From an uncultured Lachnospiraceae bacterium (GTDB lineage: Bacteria > Bacillota > Clostridia > Lachnospirales > Lachnospiraceae): a stretch of DNA of 64,000 bases. The stretch is taken from contig CAMWPB010000003.1 of the NCBI GenBank assembly GCA_947176065.1, forward strand, positions 1 to 64,000, written 5' to 3'. Under the pieces are notes generated by a model. The model worked only from the letters and a program-made list of their open reading frames with translations. It searched no databases and had not been told where the DNA came from. Made by a program: the position numbers and the translations under genes. Numbering within the stretch: the stretch's first letter is position 1; each line of letters starts with the position of its first letter. Below are positions 18,332-27,362 of this stretch, piece after piece.

Positions 18332-19402
18332 TCATCCTTTTTCGTTATAAACCGCCATATCCAACTGCTGCAGTGTGGATACCGATCCGTTTTCATACAG
18401 GAAAATACCTGTCTTGCGGATCATGGCGTTGGTTTCATTGGTCTGTGCATTATTCAGGGCAAACTGTGTTCCCACCCGGGAAAGGCCGATGGCGCCCACC
18501 CCCAGATCGGAGAGATGATACAGTTTATCCTTCCCGTTTTCATCCTTCGTCCAGATCAGAAGCTTCTCCCAGATGGGATCCGCCTCATCGATCCAGCCAT
18601 TGCCGTCCTGATCATACTTGGAAAGATCTTTAAAGCCGTCGCCGCTCTTTGTTCCGAAAAGCTCGCTGCCGTCATTGATCTGCCCGTCTCCGTTCAGATC
18701 GAGGGCCAAAAAGCCGCTGCCCGCCTGCAGGCTCGAAATCTCCTCCTCCTCGCCGTCGCAGTCCAGATCAAAGAAAAACTTCTGATCGGAAACCTGCGCG
18801 ATATTGGTATTTAAGTTAATTACCAGCGGATCTTTAAAAGTCGCAATGGATGTAACCACATTTTCCTCATAGTACTCTTCAAATCTGCGGCTCATGCCAA
18901 ACTCCAGATTGAAGGACAGCTCCCTCCCGTCCGCAGTTTTCACCGTACCCTGCGTAGAAAAAGTGGTATGCTCCTCCTCCATGTAATAGCGCTGCATCTG
19001 ATATCCCTGCACCGTAAACATGGTCGTGCCGCCCGCCGCCGCGGCTATGGGACTGTTCTGCGTGCTTCTCTGCCCGCGAAACCGGAACAGAAGCTCTAAC
19101 AGAAATTCCACGCACTGCTGCTTGATACTGCGCACAGCCTCCTTTTCGTCGTTTCTCGTGGAGATCTGCCAACCGCCGGTCATGTTGCGCATATGTGCGG
19201 AGAGGTCTTCCAGCTTCGCCTTATCCTTGTCTGTCTCCTCCCCGGCAGTCTTTTCTCCAGTGCCAGGCTGATTCTCAAAAAGAGAATTTAATCCTTCTTG
19301 TCCGCCCGCAAACGTGCCGCCTACAAATCTGGCGCTCGCCCTCGTCACGGTGCGGCTGGTTCTGGAGGACTGCATCCCTATGGTACCGGAATCAATAATC
19401 AA
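18332..19402 (-). CDS. Unknown protein with EF-hand-like calcium loops
   Basis: 356 residues from a TTG start with an AGGAGG site five bases upstream. There is no signal peptide. The N-terminal 130 residues are Ser/Thr/Arg-rich and then helical. The middle to C-terminal part contains three acidic loops close to the EF-hand consensus: DLDCDGEEEEI, DLNGDGQINDGSE and DQDGNGWIDEAD (about residues 215-285). Similar blocks occur in large bacterial adhesins and RTX-like proteins, but the rest is not recognised. Calcium binding is likely; the function is unknown. It lies just upstream of spoIID on the same strand, in a probable separate unit. Confidence 0.65.
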   Translation of the reverse strand: MIIDSGTIGMQSSRTSRTVTRASARFVGGTFAGGQEGLNSLFENQPGTGEKTAGEETDKDKAKLEDLSAHMRNMTGGWQISTRNDEKEAVRSIKQQCVEFLLELLFRFRGQRSTQNSPIAAAAGGTTMFTVQGYQMQRYYMEEEHTTFSTQGTVKTADGRELSFNLEFGMSRRFEEYYEENVVTSIATFKDPLVINLNTNIAQVSDQKFFFDLDCDGEEEEISSLQAGSGFLALDLNGDGQINDGSELFGTKSGDGFKDLSKYDQDGNGWIDEADPIWEKLLIWTKDENGKDKLYHLSDLGVGAIGLSRVGTQFALNNAQTNETNAMIRKTGIFLYENGSVSTLQQLDMAVYNEKG

Positions 19403-19650
19403 TGTTCCCTCCTTTTGTATAAGACCGCCCTTTACGCCTGCCTGTGCACCAGACAGCGCCTTCCCTGACGCCTGGCAATAAAGAAGACGGCACCTTTATG
19501 GAAATTCCTTTTCCTTAAAAATACCGTCCCTGGTCTCTACATCATTCAATTTCCAGCAAAACGAGCTCTGGCCATGAGCCGCTTCCCTGTACTTTATATA
19601 TCGGAACTTTTTTGATATAATTAACACTTCAATACGGAGAATGCCGTTTT

Positions 19651-20640
19651 TCAAGATGCAATGTATGCCGTATACATACTGCTGATCTGGCTCTCGTCGA
19701 GCACATATTTCCAGATATGTACCTCGTCGTAGCTGGCGCGGAACAGCTCGTCGTAACAGCTGATCCCCAGATAAGCGCACACGCTCTCCTCGTCCATATT
19801 TAGAAGCGACACCTCCCCCGAACCGATTAACTCGCTGTTCAGATACAGATAGCCCATCGCCCTTCCCTCCGCTGCCCCGGAGGATGCGGAAGCATCCACG
19901 CATACAGTGATATAAACCCACTCGTTCAGATTGATCCATCTCTTCTGTTCCATGGATGGACGGATTTCGCAGGAATTGTTCAAAACCGCATCGATGGTGT
20001 TAAAAATGGGCACGACCTGCTCGCCCTCCTCCGTGGTTTTCCTGTTAATGGAGAGATAGCTCTGGCTGCCTCCCACATCCATCAGATGCGAGCCGATCAT
20101 CAGAAACGGCGACCAGTCAAACAGCTCGTCGGCGCGGAACCAGAAAGAAATCGTATAGGACTCATTCAAAGGCTCCACATCCTGAAGCGCTACGCCGTAA
20201 CTGCCGTCCAGATAGAGCGCATCGCCCTCAACCCCTTCCGTAAACAGAGGAAACACATCCTCAGACGGCTCCGGGTAAGTGCCGTCGTTAAAACGGCCGT
20301 CATCTCCCGCCCTCGTCACCACAACCGCATCGTTCAGCTTCCCATTGAAGGAATAGCTGTAGTCCGCCTTGGGGACATTGCTCAGGAGCACGTCATTTAT
20401 AATCTCCCTGGAAGAAGAGTCCACCTCCGGCTTTTCCGGCTGCAGCTCCGGCAGGGCAACATTCGCCAAAGCATCTGCAGAAGGCTCCGCCACCGGCACG
20501 CTCTCCTGCGCCTCATTATTCTGTTGTGTCCCGCTTTGCACCGCCACATAGATAAACGCGGCGGCCACAAGCAGGACAATCACGATGGAGACAAGGGGGC
20601 GCATGCTGCCCCCCTTCTCCTGATTCACCCCATTATGCAT
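19651..20640 (-). CDS. Membrane-anchored LamG-like (concanavalin A-fold) protein
   Basis: About 329 residues from the ATG at 20640; an ATG at 20604 just before the membrane segment is an alternative with a GGGGGG site. A short cytoplasmic tail is followed by one membrane segment (PLVSIVIVLLVAAAFIYVAV), a linker rich in Pro, Glu and Ala, and an extracellular LamG/laminin-G-like domain (about residues 95-325): GDALYLDGSYGV, then SYTISFWFRAD, then NEWVYITVCVD, then SYDEVHIWKYVLDESQI. Such domains bind carbohydrates or fold as jelly rolls in surface proteins. No catalytic domain is attached. Confidence 0.75.
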   Translation of the reverse strand: MHNGVNQEKGGSMRPLVSIVIVLLVAAAFIYVAVQSGTQQNNEAQESVPVAEPSADALANVALPELQPEKPEVDSSSREIINDVLLSNVPKADYSYSFNGKLNDAVVVTRAGDDGRFNDGTYPEPSEDVFPLFTEGVEGDALYLDGSYGVALQDVEPLNESYTISFWFRADELFDWSPFLMIGSHLMDVGGSQSYLSINRKTTEEGEQVVPIFNTIDAVLNNSCEIRPSMEQKRWINLNEWVYITVCVDASASSGAAEGRAMGYLYLNSELIGSGEVSLLNMDEESVCAYLGISCYDELFRASYDEVHIWKYVLDESQISSMYTAYIAS

Positions 20641-20674
20641 AGTTCCCCGACACATTTCGACTCACATAGTCAAT

Positions 20675-22984
20675 TTAGTTTACCCTGTTGTAATTGATGA
20701 GACAGCCCTTTAATATGATCTGCCGCTCCTCGTCTGTCAGCTCCCCTAAAGTCAGAGTAAAGGGCTCAAGCCTTCCTTCCTCCACACACACGCGGTAAGC
20801 CTCGATGGTCTCTGCTTTCTCCTCCACCGCCTTACGGATGTCCGGGAAAAACAGATAGTCCAGATTCTGAAACGGCAGCTCGCCCGCTTCGATCAGAAAC
20901 GGCAGCATTCCCCAGTTGATCAGGTTGGAACGGTACCTTTTGGTCGCGTACTCGTTGGCGATATTCGCCCAGCCGCCAAGCACCTTCTGGCAGCTCGCCG
21001 CCTGCTCCCTTGCGGAACCGTCACCCGGTTTCACCGCAAAAATCGTGGAACCGAACCCGGTATTTTCATGGGATGCATCCGCAAACGTCTGCTTCACCAC
21101 ACCCATCACCGGCTTCACGTCAGGATGTGCCTGACAGGGATGCTCTCCCTGCATTCTGGCTTTCTCCGCTCTCTGGATGTCCTTGGCCCGTCCCACATAT
21201 TCCGGATCTTTTCTGGACAGCGTAAACTCGGCAAGCCCCAGAGGATTGGAACGGTAAGAGGAAGTCTCCCCGGAAGGAATCAGCTCGTCCGTTGTAGTGA
21301 CGGGATCATGGATTTCCGAAACTACCCGCAGTACCAGATTCTCCGGCAGGGCGCCCATAGCGGGCCAGTCTTTGATATTCGGGCCAAACTGGATCTCCAC
21401 GCTCTCATCCGCCGCACCCTTGGAATCAAAGACACGGTTCTTATAAATATTGGCGTCAAAGTGGTATTTATATTTTCCGATTTCGCCGTCAAACTCGGTG
21501 GCCGGCGTCAGCATACCCTTATTTGCCGCCGTAGCCGCGATAGATCTTGCATCCATAAGCGCCACGGAAGAAATCTGGCCGCTCTGCAGCTTGGAGCCTT
21601 CCCTGTTGGGGAAATTCCTCGTGGAATGCCGTATGCTGAACGCATTGTTGGCCGGCGTATCGCCCGCGCCGAAGCAGGGACCGCAGAATGCCGTCTTAAG
21701 CACCGCGCCCGTCTCCAGAATGGCCGCCGCACAGCCGTTCTTAATCAACTCCATATAGACAGGCATGGAAGCCGGATACACGCTTAAGGTAAAGCCGTCG
21801 GAGCCGGTATAAGAGCCCCGCAGGATATCAGCCGCCGCACAGATATTCTCAAATCCGCCGCCTGCACAGCCCGCAATAATGCCCTGATCCACCATAAATT
21901 TACCGTCTTTCACCTTATCCTGTAAAGAATAAGGCACCGCGCCGTCCAGACTGACCTTAGCCCGCTCTTCCACGTCGTGAAGCACATCCTTCAGATTCGC
22001 ATTCACCTCATCGATGGTGTAGGTATTGCTCGGATGGAACGGCATGGCGATCATGGGACGGACTTTCGACAGATCCACCGTAATCATGCCGTCATAATAA
22101 GCGATCTCTCCCGGATTTAACTCCTTATATTCCTCTTTTCTGCCGTGGATATCATAAAACTCTTTTATCTGCTCATCTGTCCGCCAGATGGAGGAAAGGC
22201 AGGTGGTCTCCGTAGTCATCACGTCGATGCCGATCCGGAAGTCCGCGCTCAGAGCCGACACACCCGGACCCACGAACTCCATCACCTTATTTTTCACATA
22301 ACCGTTTCCAAACACCGCGCCGATAATAGCCAGCGCCACGTCCTGCGGGCCGACGCCCTTCACAGGTTCGCCCGTCAGATACACGCCAACCACGCCGGGC
22401 ATGTTGATATCGTAGGTCTGGGATAAGAGCTGCTTTACAAGCTCCGGCCCGCCCTCGCCCATCGCCATCGTGCCGAGTGCCCCGTACCTTGTATGGGAAT
22501 CGGAGCCTAAAATCATCCTGCCGCCGCCTGCAAGCATCTCCCGCGCATACTGATGGATCACTGCCTGATGAGGCGGCACATAGACCCCGCCGTATCTCTT
22601 GGCACAGGTAAGGCCGAACATGTGGTCATCCTCATTGATCGTTCCGCCCACCGCGCACAGGGAGTTGTGACAGTTGGTAAGCACATAGGGAATCGGAAAT
22701 CTGGTAAGACCCGAAGCCCTCGCCGTCTGGATAATCCCCACAAACGTAATGTCATGGGAAGTCAGTTTATCAAATTTGATCTTTAATTTCTCCATATTGC
22801 CGGAAGTGTTGTGCGATTCCAGAATACTGTAGGCAATGGTATTCTTCGCCGCCTCGCTCTTCGATACGTCCTGTCCGGTCTTATTCTTAATCTGCGCCGC
22901 CGCATCCGCGCCGTCCGAAATGATTTCCGTCCCGTTTAACAGATACGCGCCGCCCTGTGTCAGTTGAATCATATTGTTCTCCAT
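20675..22984 (-). CDS. Aconitase-family hydratase (YbhJ-like)
   Basis: 769 residues. An aconitase-superfamily protein with the three cluster cysteines visible: one in [16 protein letters not shown] and two in [17 protein letters not shown]. Other marks are [20 protein letters not shown] and the swivelling C-terminal domain with [14 protein letters not shown]. The length and overall pattern resemble E. coli YbhJ, a hydratase of uncertain substrate, rather than the citrate aconitase AcnA or the LeuC type. The reaction is probably hydration/dehydration of a hydroxy acid at a [4Fe-4S] cluster. It is flanked by unrelated genes on the same strand. Confidence 0.85.
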   Translation of the reverse strand: MENNMIQLTQGGAYLLNGTEIISDGADAAAQIKNKTGQDVSKSEAAKNTIAYSILESHNTSGNMEKLKIKFDKLTSHDITFVGIIQTARASGLTRFPIPYVLTNCHNSLCAVGGTINEDDHMFGLTCAKRYGGVYVPPHQAVIHQYAREMLAGGGRMILGSDSHTRYGALGTMAMGEGGPELVKQLLSQTYDINMPGVVGVYLTGEPVKGVGPQDVALAIIGAVFGNGYVKNKVMEFVGPGVSALSADFRIGIDVMTTETTCLSSIWRTDEQIKEFYDIHGRKEEYKELNPGEIAYYDGMITVDLSKVRPMIAMPFHPSNTYTIDEVNANLKDVLHDVEERAKVSLDGAVPYSLQDKVKDGKFMVDQGIIAGCAGGGFENICAAADILRGSYTGSDGFTLSVYPASMPVYMELIKNGCAAAILETGAVLKTAFCGPCFGAGDTPANNAFSIRHSTRNFPNREGSKLQSGQISSVALMDARSIAATAANKGMLTPATEFDGEIGKYKYHFDANIYKNRVFDSKGAADESVEIQFGPNIKDWPAMGALPENLVLRVVSEIHDPVTTTDELIPSGETSSYRSNPLGLAEFTLSRKDPEYVGRAKDIQRAEKARMQGEHPCQAHPDVKPVMGVVKQTFADASHENTGFGSTIFAVKPGDGSAREQAASCQKVLGGWANIANEYATKRYRSNLINWGMLPFLIEAGELPFQNLDYLFFPDIRKAVEEKAETIEAYRVCVEEGRLEPFTLTLGELTDEERQIILKGCLINYNRVN

Positions 22985-23040
22985 TTAACCTCCATGTTCG
23001 TGTGATTCTTTCCGTGTTTCTCCATTTTGTCCCTAAATTA

Positions 23041-24057
23041 TTATAAAGGATATGAGCCGCCGGTGCAACATACTTCCCAATAACCGTTTTTCGTTGCGCC
23101 ATGCCGGATTATTTTCCCATCTGCTTTCAGCTTAGACAGAATTCTTTCAACCTGCCTGTCAGTCAATCCAATCGTGGAAGCAAGTGTACTTGCTGTTAAT
23201 TTTGAATCCTGTCTCAACAGTTTCAATATTCTCTCCTCATTTGTTCCGACATTTGTTCCGACATTTGTTCCGACATCGTCTGATTTGTTCTGACTCTCAA
23301 CCACATCTCTCAACGCGTCTCTTATGACTTCAAGCATGAAGACGACAAAAATCGTGGACTCTCCCGCCGAATTAGAGGCATTCAAAGCTTTATAATATCC
23401 TTCTTGTTTCGCATAAATCAAGGTTTCTATCGGCATCCACGCAAAAAACTCCTTCCACTTCCGCAAAATCAAAGACTGCCACAGCCTGCCGATGCGCCCA
23501 TTGCCATCTGCGAAAGGATGTATAAATTCAAATTCGTAATGAAAGATACAGGACTTTACCAACGGATGCAGTTTTGATTTTCTCATCCAGTCAAAAAGCT
23601 GCTTCATCAGCTCCGGCACATAGTTTGCCGGTGAACCGGCATGAATCAACTGCTCACCTGCATATACGCCTACATTTCCGCTGCGGAATCGTCCCGCTTC
23701 CTTAACAAGCCCCTCCATCATCATCTTGTGTGCCAATAATAAATTATTCACACTGTATGGGTCTAAGGCGGATACACGCTCGTAGGCATCATAAGCATTT
23801 TTTACTTCTCTGATATCCTGCGGTGGGCCGAGCACTGTTTTTCCGTCTATCACATCCGTCACCTGATCCAGCGTCAACGTATTCTGCTCAATGGCCAGCG
23901 ACGAATGAATCGATTGGATCCTGCTCTCACGGCGAAGTCTCGGATTTGGCTGCAATTTATCATAAATCTCAACCGCACCAACCTGTTCACCAATCTCAAT
24001 GACCAGATTGGTAATCTCCTCCGTCATCACAAAGGGCGTCGTATAGATATCACTCAT
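23041..24057 (-). CDS. Fic family protein with C-terminal winged helix
   Basis: 338 residues from the ATG at 24057 (AAGGAG site). Residues about 70-260 hold the Fic fold with the complete active motif HPFADGNGRIGRLW, so AMP transfer to a hydroxyl side chain is likely. An N-terminal inhibitory-helix candidate, SSLAIEQN, keeps the key glutamate, though Gln replaces the usual Gly or Asn after it. The C-terminus is a winged helix (LLRQDSKLTASTLASTIGL) that may bind DNA. Between the two lies a VGTN tetrapeptide repeated three times, encoded by perfect 12-bp repeats. Targets are unknown; no antitoxin gene is adjacent. Confidence 0.9.
   Translation of the reverse strand: MSDIYTTPFVMTEEITNLVIEIGEQVGAVEIYDKLQPNPRLRRESRIQSIHSSLAIEQNTLTLDQVTDVIDGKTVLGPPQDIREVKNAYDAYERVSALDPYSVNNLLLAHKMMMEGLVKEAGRFRSGNVGVYAGEQLIHAGSPANYVPELMKQLFDWMRKSKLHPLVKSCIFHYEFEFIHPFADGNGRIGRLWQSLILRKWKEFFAWMPIETLIYAKQEGYYKALNASNSAGESTIFVVFMLEVIRDALRDVVESQNKSDDVGTNVGTNVGTNEERILKLLRQDSKLTASTLASTIGLTDRQVERILSKLKADGKIIRHGATKNGYWEVCCTGGSYPL
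23239..23274 (-). repeat. Three perfect 12-bp tandem repeats within the fic gene
   Basis: The unit ATTTGTTCCGAC (+ strand) occurs three times in a row without a mismatch and encodes VGTN repeats in the linker between the Fic and winged-helix domains. Being in frame, gain or loss of units changes only linker length. Confidence 0.9.
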
Positions 24058-24097
24058 ATCCCGGTCTCCTTCCGTCATTACAACTCACACCCGCAAA

Positions 24098-25423
24098 TCA
24101 TCCTTCCACGTACTTCATATAATACCCATAATCCTCCTTCTTGCAGTTCACCCTCATCCGCACGCCCTCCTCCGCGTATTCCGTCTCATAAACCACCGCA
24201 TTCTCATTCAGATAGGACACCGCCCTGCCGTCCGTGTAAGGAATCAGAAGCGAGCATTCTTTATATCCGCCGGCAAGCTTTTCCCCGATCAGGCAGACCA
24301 GCTCCTCCATCCCGATGCGTTTTTTTGCCGAAAGATAGACCGCATCATCCGTCACCACGGGTAAATGCGACGTAAGCTGCGCCTCCTCTACCCCCGAAAG
24401 CCCCGGCAGCGCATCCGGGGACACCAGATCCGATTTATTGTAAATATAGAGCATGGGAATGCCATCCGCCTGCAGTTTCTTTAACGTCTGGTTGGTGACG
24501 GCAATCTGCTCTTTATAATGTTCATCGCTGTAATCCACCACCTGTATGAGAAGATCCGCCTCCCTCGCCTCCTCCAGCGTAGACTGAAAAGCCTCTACCA
24601 GATTGTGCGGCAGTTTGTGGATAAAGCCCACCGTGTCCGACAGCAGGAACGCGTGATGCTCCGGGGGCGCAATCTTGCGCACAGTCGTATCCAGCGTGGC
24701 AAAAAGCATATCCTTCTCAAAGACATGTTTCTCTGCATCCTCCCCCTCGTCCGCACCGTAAAGATCCAGCATGGCGTTTAAGAGCGTGGATTTTCCCGCG
24801 TTGGTATATCCCACCAGGGCAACTCTTGGAAGTCCTGACTTTACACGACGTTTTCTCTGGGTCTCCCGCTCGTTTCCCACTTCCTTCAGTTCCCGCCTAA
24901 GCTCCGACAGCCTCTTTTCCAGCACACGTCTGTCCAGCTCCAGCTTCGTCTCTCCGGCCCCCCTGTTACTCATGGAACCGCTGGCGCCGCCCTGACGGGA
25001 GAGCGCCGCATGAAGACCCACAAGCCTGGGCAGCATATACTGCAGTCTTGCCACCTCCACCTGCAGCTTGGCCTCCCTTGATCTGGCTCTTCTCGCAAAG
25101 ATATCCAGAATCAGTGCGCTCCTGTCCAAAATCGGCTTCTCCAGCTTCTCCTGCAGATTTCTCATCTGCATGGGAGAGAGGGAATTGTCGAAAATTATGA
25201 CATCCGCGTCACAATCCTGCGCCAGCCGTTTCACCTCTTCCACCTTTCCCGTACCGATATAGAAAGCCTTGTGCACCGCATCCAGTGTCTGGGAGGTCAC
25301 ACCCGCCACCTCCATATCGCAGGCCCCCGCCAAAGCCCCAAGTTCCTCAAGCGAAGTCAGATAATCCTCCCCGTCGTTTAAGTTGGCACCAACTAGCAAA
25401 ACTCGTTCCATTGTTACCTCCAT
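24098..25423 (-). CDS. hflX: GTPase HflX
   Basis: 441 residues. HflX binds the large ribosomal subunit and splits or rescues stalled ribosomes using GTP. Visible parts are the N-terminal HflX domain (about 1-185) with a glycine-rich RQGGASGSMSNRGAGETKLE linker, and the G domain: G1 GYTNAGKSTL, G3 DTVGFI, G4 NKSD. The C-terminal extension after residue 375 is family-typical. The second structured repeat lies upstream, between this gene and the Hsp70 gene. Confidence 0.95.
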   Translation of the reverse strand: MEVTMERVLLVGANLNDGEDYLTSLEELGALAGACDMEVAGVTSQTLDAVHKAFYIGTGKVEEVKRLAQDCDADVIIFDNSLSPMQMRNLQEKLEKPILDRSALILDIFARRARSREAKLQVEVARLQYMLPRLVGLHAALSRQGGASGSMSNRGAGETKLELDRRVLEKRLSELRRELKEVGNERETQRKRRVKSGLPRVALVGYTNAGKSTLLNAMLDLYGADEGEDAEKHVFEKDMLFATLDTTVRKIAPPEHHAFLLSDTVGFIHKLPHNLVEAFQSTLEEAREADLLIQVVDYSDEHYKEQIAVTNQTLKKLQADGIPMLYIYNKSDLVSPDALPGLSGVEEAQLTSHLPVVTDDAVYLSAKKRIGMEELVCLIGEKLAGGYKECSLLIPYTDGRAVSYLNENAVVYETEYAEEGVRMRVNCKKEDYGYYMKYVEG

Positions 25424-25465
25424 ATCCTAATACTTTTAGAAAATTGCCCATTATGATGTTTTCCT

Positions 25466-25600
25466 AATTGTGCAAATAGCATAATTATAAGCAGACCCTT
25501 GTAAGCCGTCAGCGCTTAACGAGGTATTTTCGAGTTTAGCGCTGCTACGGCTGGAACGGAGCGCAAGCGCGTCTGCGTTGATTATGTTATTTGTACAATT
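25466..25600 (+). repeat. Structured palindromic repeat, copy 2
   Basis: 20-bp terminal inverted repeats (25466-25485 and 25581-25600) pair over their full length if two G-U wobbles on the + strand are allowed. Inner helices are GCAGAC/GTCTGC (25491-25496, 25571-25576), AGCCG/CGGCT (25504-25508, 25548-25552) and CAGCGCT/AGCGCTG (25510-25516, 25538-25544), with the same GC(GCAA)GC hairpin. It sits 31 bases past the Hsp70 stop codon. Conservation extends to about 25608. Confidence 0.85.
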
Positions 25601-25630
25601 TCGACACCTAAAGCGTTTTTCAATTGTATG

Positions 25631-27322
25631 CTAAAATTCCTCTAGCTCTTTCAGGAAGTCCCGAAACGCTTCCTTCGCCCGCTCGATCGTGCCCGGTTCA
25701 TAGGAATTAAGCGCCTGCTCGTACTTGTGAAGTTCCTGGGATATCAGATATCTTTTGTCACCCAGGCTCTCTTCATACATCCGCTCGCCCATCAGAAGCA
25801 GATACTTATTCTCCTCCCTGTCTCTCGGATGTATCTTCAAATAGGACAGGGTTTCAAACCTCTCCGCGATCTGCTCCGGCGTCATGTCCGCGTTTTTACC
25901 GCCGAAAACCTGTTTCTCCTTCTTTCCCGTAGACACCACCTTCACCTCCACCTCCAGAATGGAATTGATATCATAGGTATAGGTCACATCCACGGCCTCC
26001 TCCCCCGCCGGGGCGGACGGCACCTCTATATTCAGTTCACCGAGCGAAAGGTTATTTCGGGCAAACCGGCTCTCTCCCTGCAGCACATTGACCCGGATCT
26101 TCGTCTGGTCATCCCGCACCGTATACAGCCGCTCCGTACGGCTTGCCGGAATAACCGTATTTCTCTCGATAATGGGACAGAACACGCCGTTTTCAAAATA
26201 GCCCTTCTCCCACTCCCTGACCACTTCCGTACCGAGCGTAAAGGGGCAGACATCCGTGAGAATAACCTCCCTGATCGCTTCTTTCCTCTCCTTCATCGCC
26301 CCCTGGATGGCCGCGCCCAGAGCCACCGCCTCGTCCGGATTGATATTGGTATCTGGGATCACCCGGAACAGTTTGCTCACAAACCGGCGGATCACCGGGC
26401 TTTTGGTAGCCCCGCCCACCAGCACCACCTTGTCGATATCGGAAAGCCGGATATGCGCGTCGGAAAGGCTGCGCCGCACAGGCTGCCTGATCTTTTCAAG
26501 CAGCTCCTCACAGGCATGTTCGTAGACGGGAAGCTCCACCGTGAAGGAAAATACCTCCTCCCCGATTTTGCATTCCATCGTGGAAGTTTTGCCCTCCGAA
26601 AAACCGATCTTGCACTTATCCGCCTGCTTGTGGATATGACGCAGGGTCTTTGCTTCCAGCGTAAGCCTGTCAAACTGTGGGAATTTTTCGAAGAACATCT
26701 CCTCCAGCACATACGTAAAATCCTCGCCGCCGAGAAAATTATCCCCCGCCACGGCGCGCACTTCCAGAATGCTGTCAATCCGCTCCAATACAGACACATC
26801 GAAGGTGCCTCCGCCCAGATCGAACACCAGAAACCGCATATGCCCCTGACTCTGATACAGGCCGTAAGCGATAGCCGCCGCCGTCGGCTCGCTGATGATT
26901 CGTTCCACCTTAAGTCCCGCCAGCTCCCCGGCTCTTCTGGTGGCACGCCGCCTCTCGTCATTGAAATAGGCGGGCACACTGATCACGGCTTCCGTGACCG
27001 TTTCCCCCAGAAAACTTTCCGCATCTTCTTTCAATGCACGAAGCACAAAGGAGGAAAGCTCCTCCGCCGTAAAAGATTTATGCAAAAGGTTAAATTTCCT
27101 GCCGCTGCCCATATCCCGCTTAAAGACAGAGGCCGCGCTGCCCGGATAGAGAAGCCCTCTCTCCACCGCCAGATCGCCCACGTAAATCTGTTCCTCCTCG
27201 TCCATGCTCACCACGGAGGGCGTCAGCCTCTTACCCAGCCGGTTCGGTATGATCTGCGGTCCTTCCTCCGTGAAATAAGCCGCCAGACTGTTCGTTGTAC
27301 CCAAGTCAATTCCGATGATCAT
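25631..27322 (-). CDS. hscC: Hsp70 chaperone, HscC-like
   Basis: 563 residues from the ATG at 27322; a TTG three codons earlier is too close to the ribosome site. The ATPase domain is complete: [10 protein letters not shown] at the start, [21 protein letters not shown], the phosphate-2 loop [12 protein letters not shown], and [10 protein letters not shown]. The substrate-binding domain follows ([11 protein letters not shown] onward), but the helical lid is short, so the protein is shorter than housekeeping DnaK (about 610). This matches HscC-type Hsp70s. The next gene upstream encodes a J-domain/TPR protein, an arrangement like hscC with its J partner genes in E. coli. Confidence 0.85.
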   Translation of the reverse strand: MIIGIDLGTTNSLAAYFTEEGPQIIPNRLGKRLTPSVVSMDEEEQIYVGDLAVERGLLYPGSAASVFKRDMGSGRKFNLLHKSFTAEELSSFVLRALKEDAESFLGETVTEAVISVPAYFNDERRRATRRAGELAGLKVERIISEPTAAAIAYGLYQSQGHMRFLVFDLGGGTFDVSVLERIDSILEVRAVAGDNFLGGEDFTYVLEEMFFEKFPQFDRLTLEAKTLRHIHKQADKCKIGFSEGKTSTMECKIGEEVFSFTVELPVYEHACEELLEKIRQPVRRSLSDAHIRLSDIDKVVLVGGATKSPVIRRFVSKLFRVIPDTNINPDEAVALGAAIQGAMKERKEAIREVILTDVCPFTLGTEVVREWEKGYFENGVFCPIIERNTVIPASRTERLYTVRDDQTKIRVNVLQGESRFARNNLSLGELNIEVPSAPAGEEAVDVTYTYDINSILEVEVKVVSTGKKEKQVFGGKNADMTPEQIAERFETLSYLKIHPRDREENKYLLLMGERMYEESLGDKRYLISQELHKYEQALNSYEPGTIERAKEAFRDFLKELEEF

Positions 27323-27362
27323 TTTTATCAAATCCCTTCACTCTTTCTATTCTTCACCGTTC

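Noticed and set aside
19496..19939. 147-codon minus-strand frame overlapping the LamG-like gene
   Set aside because: It lies in another frame of a gene with clear LamG strands and extends past it into non-coding sequence without similarity.
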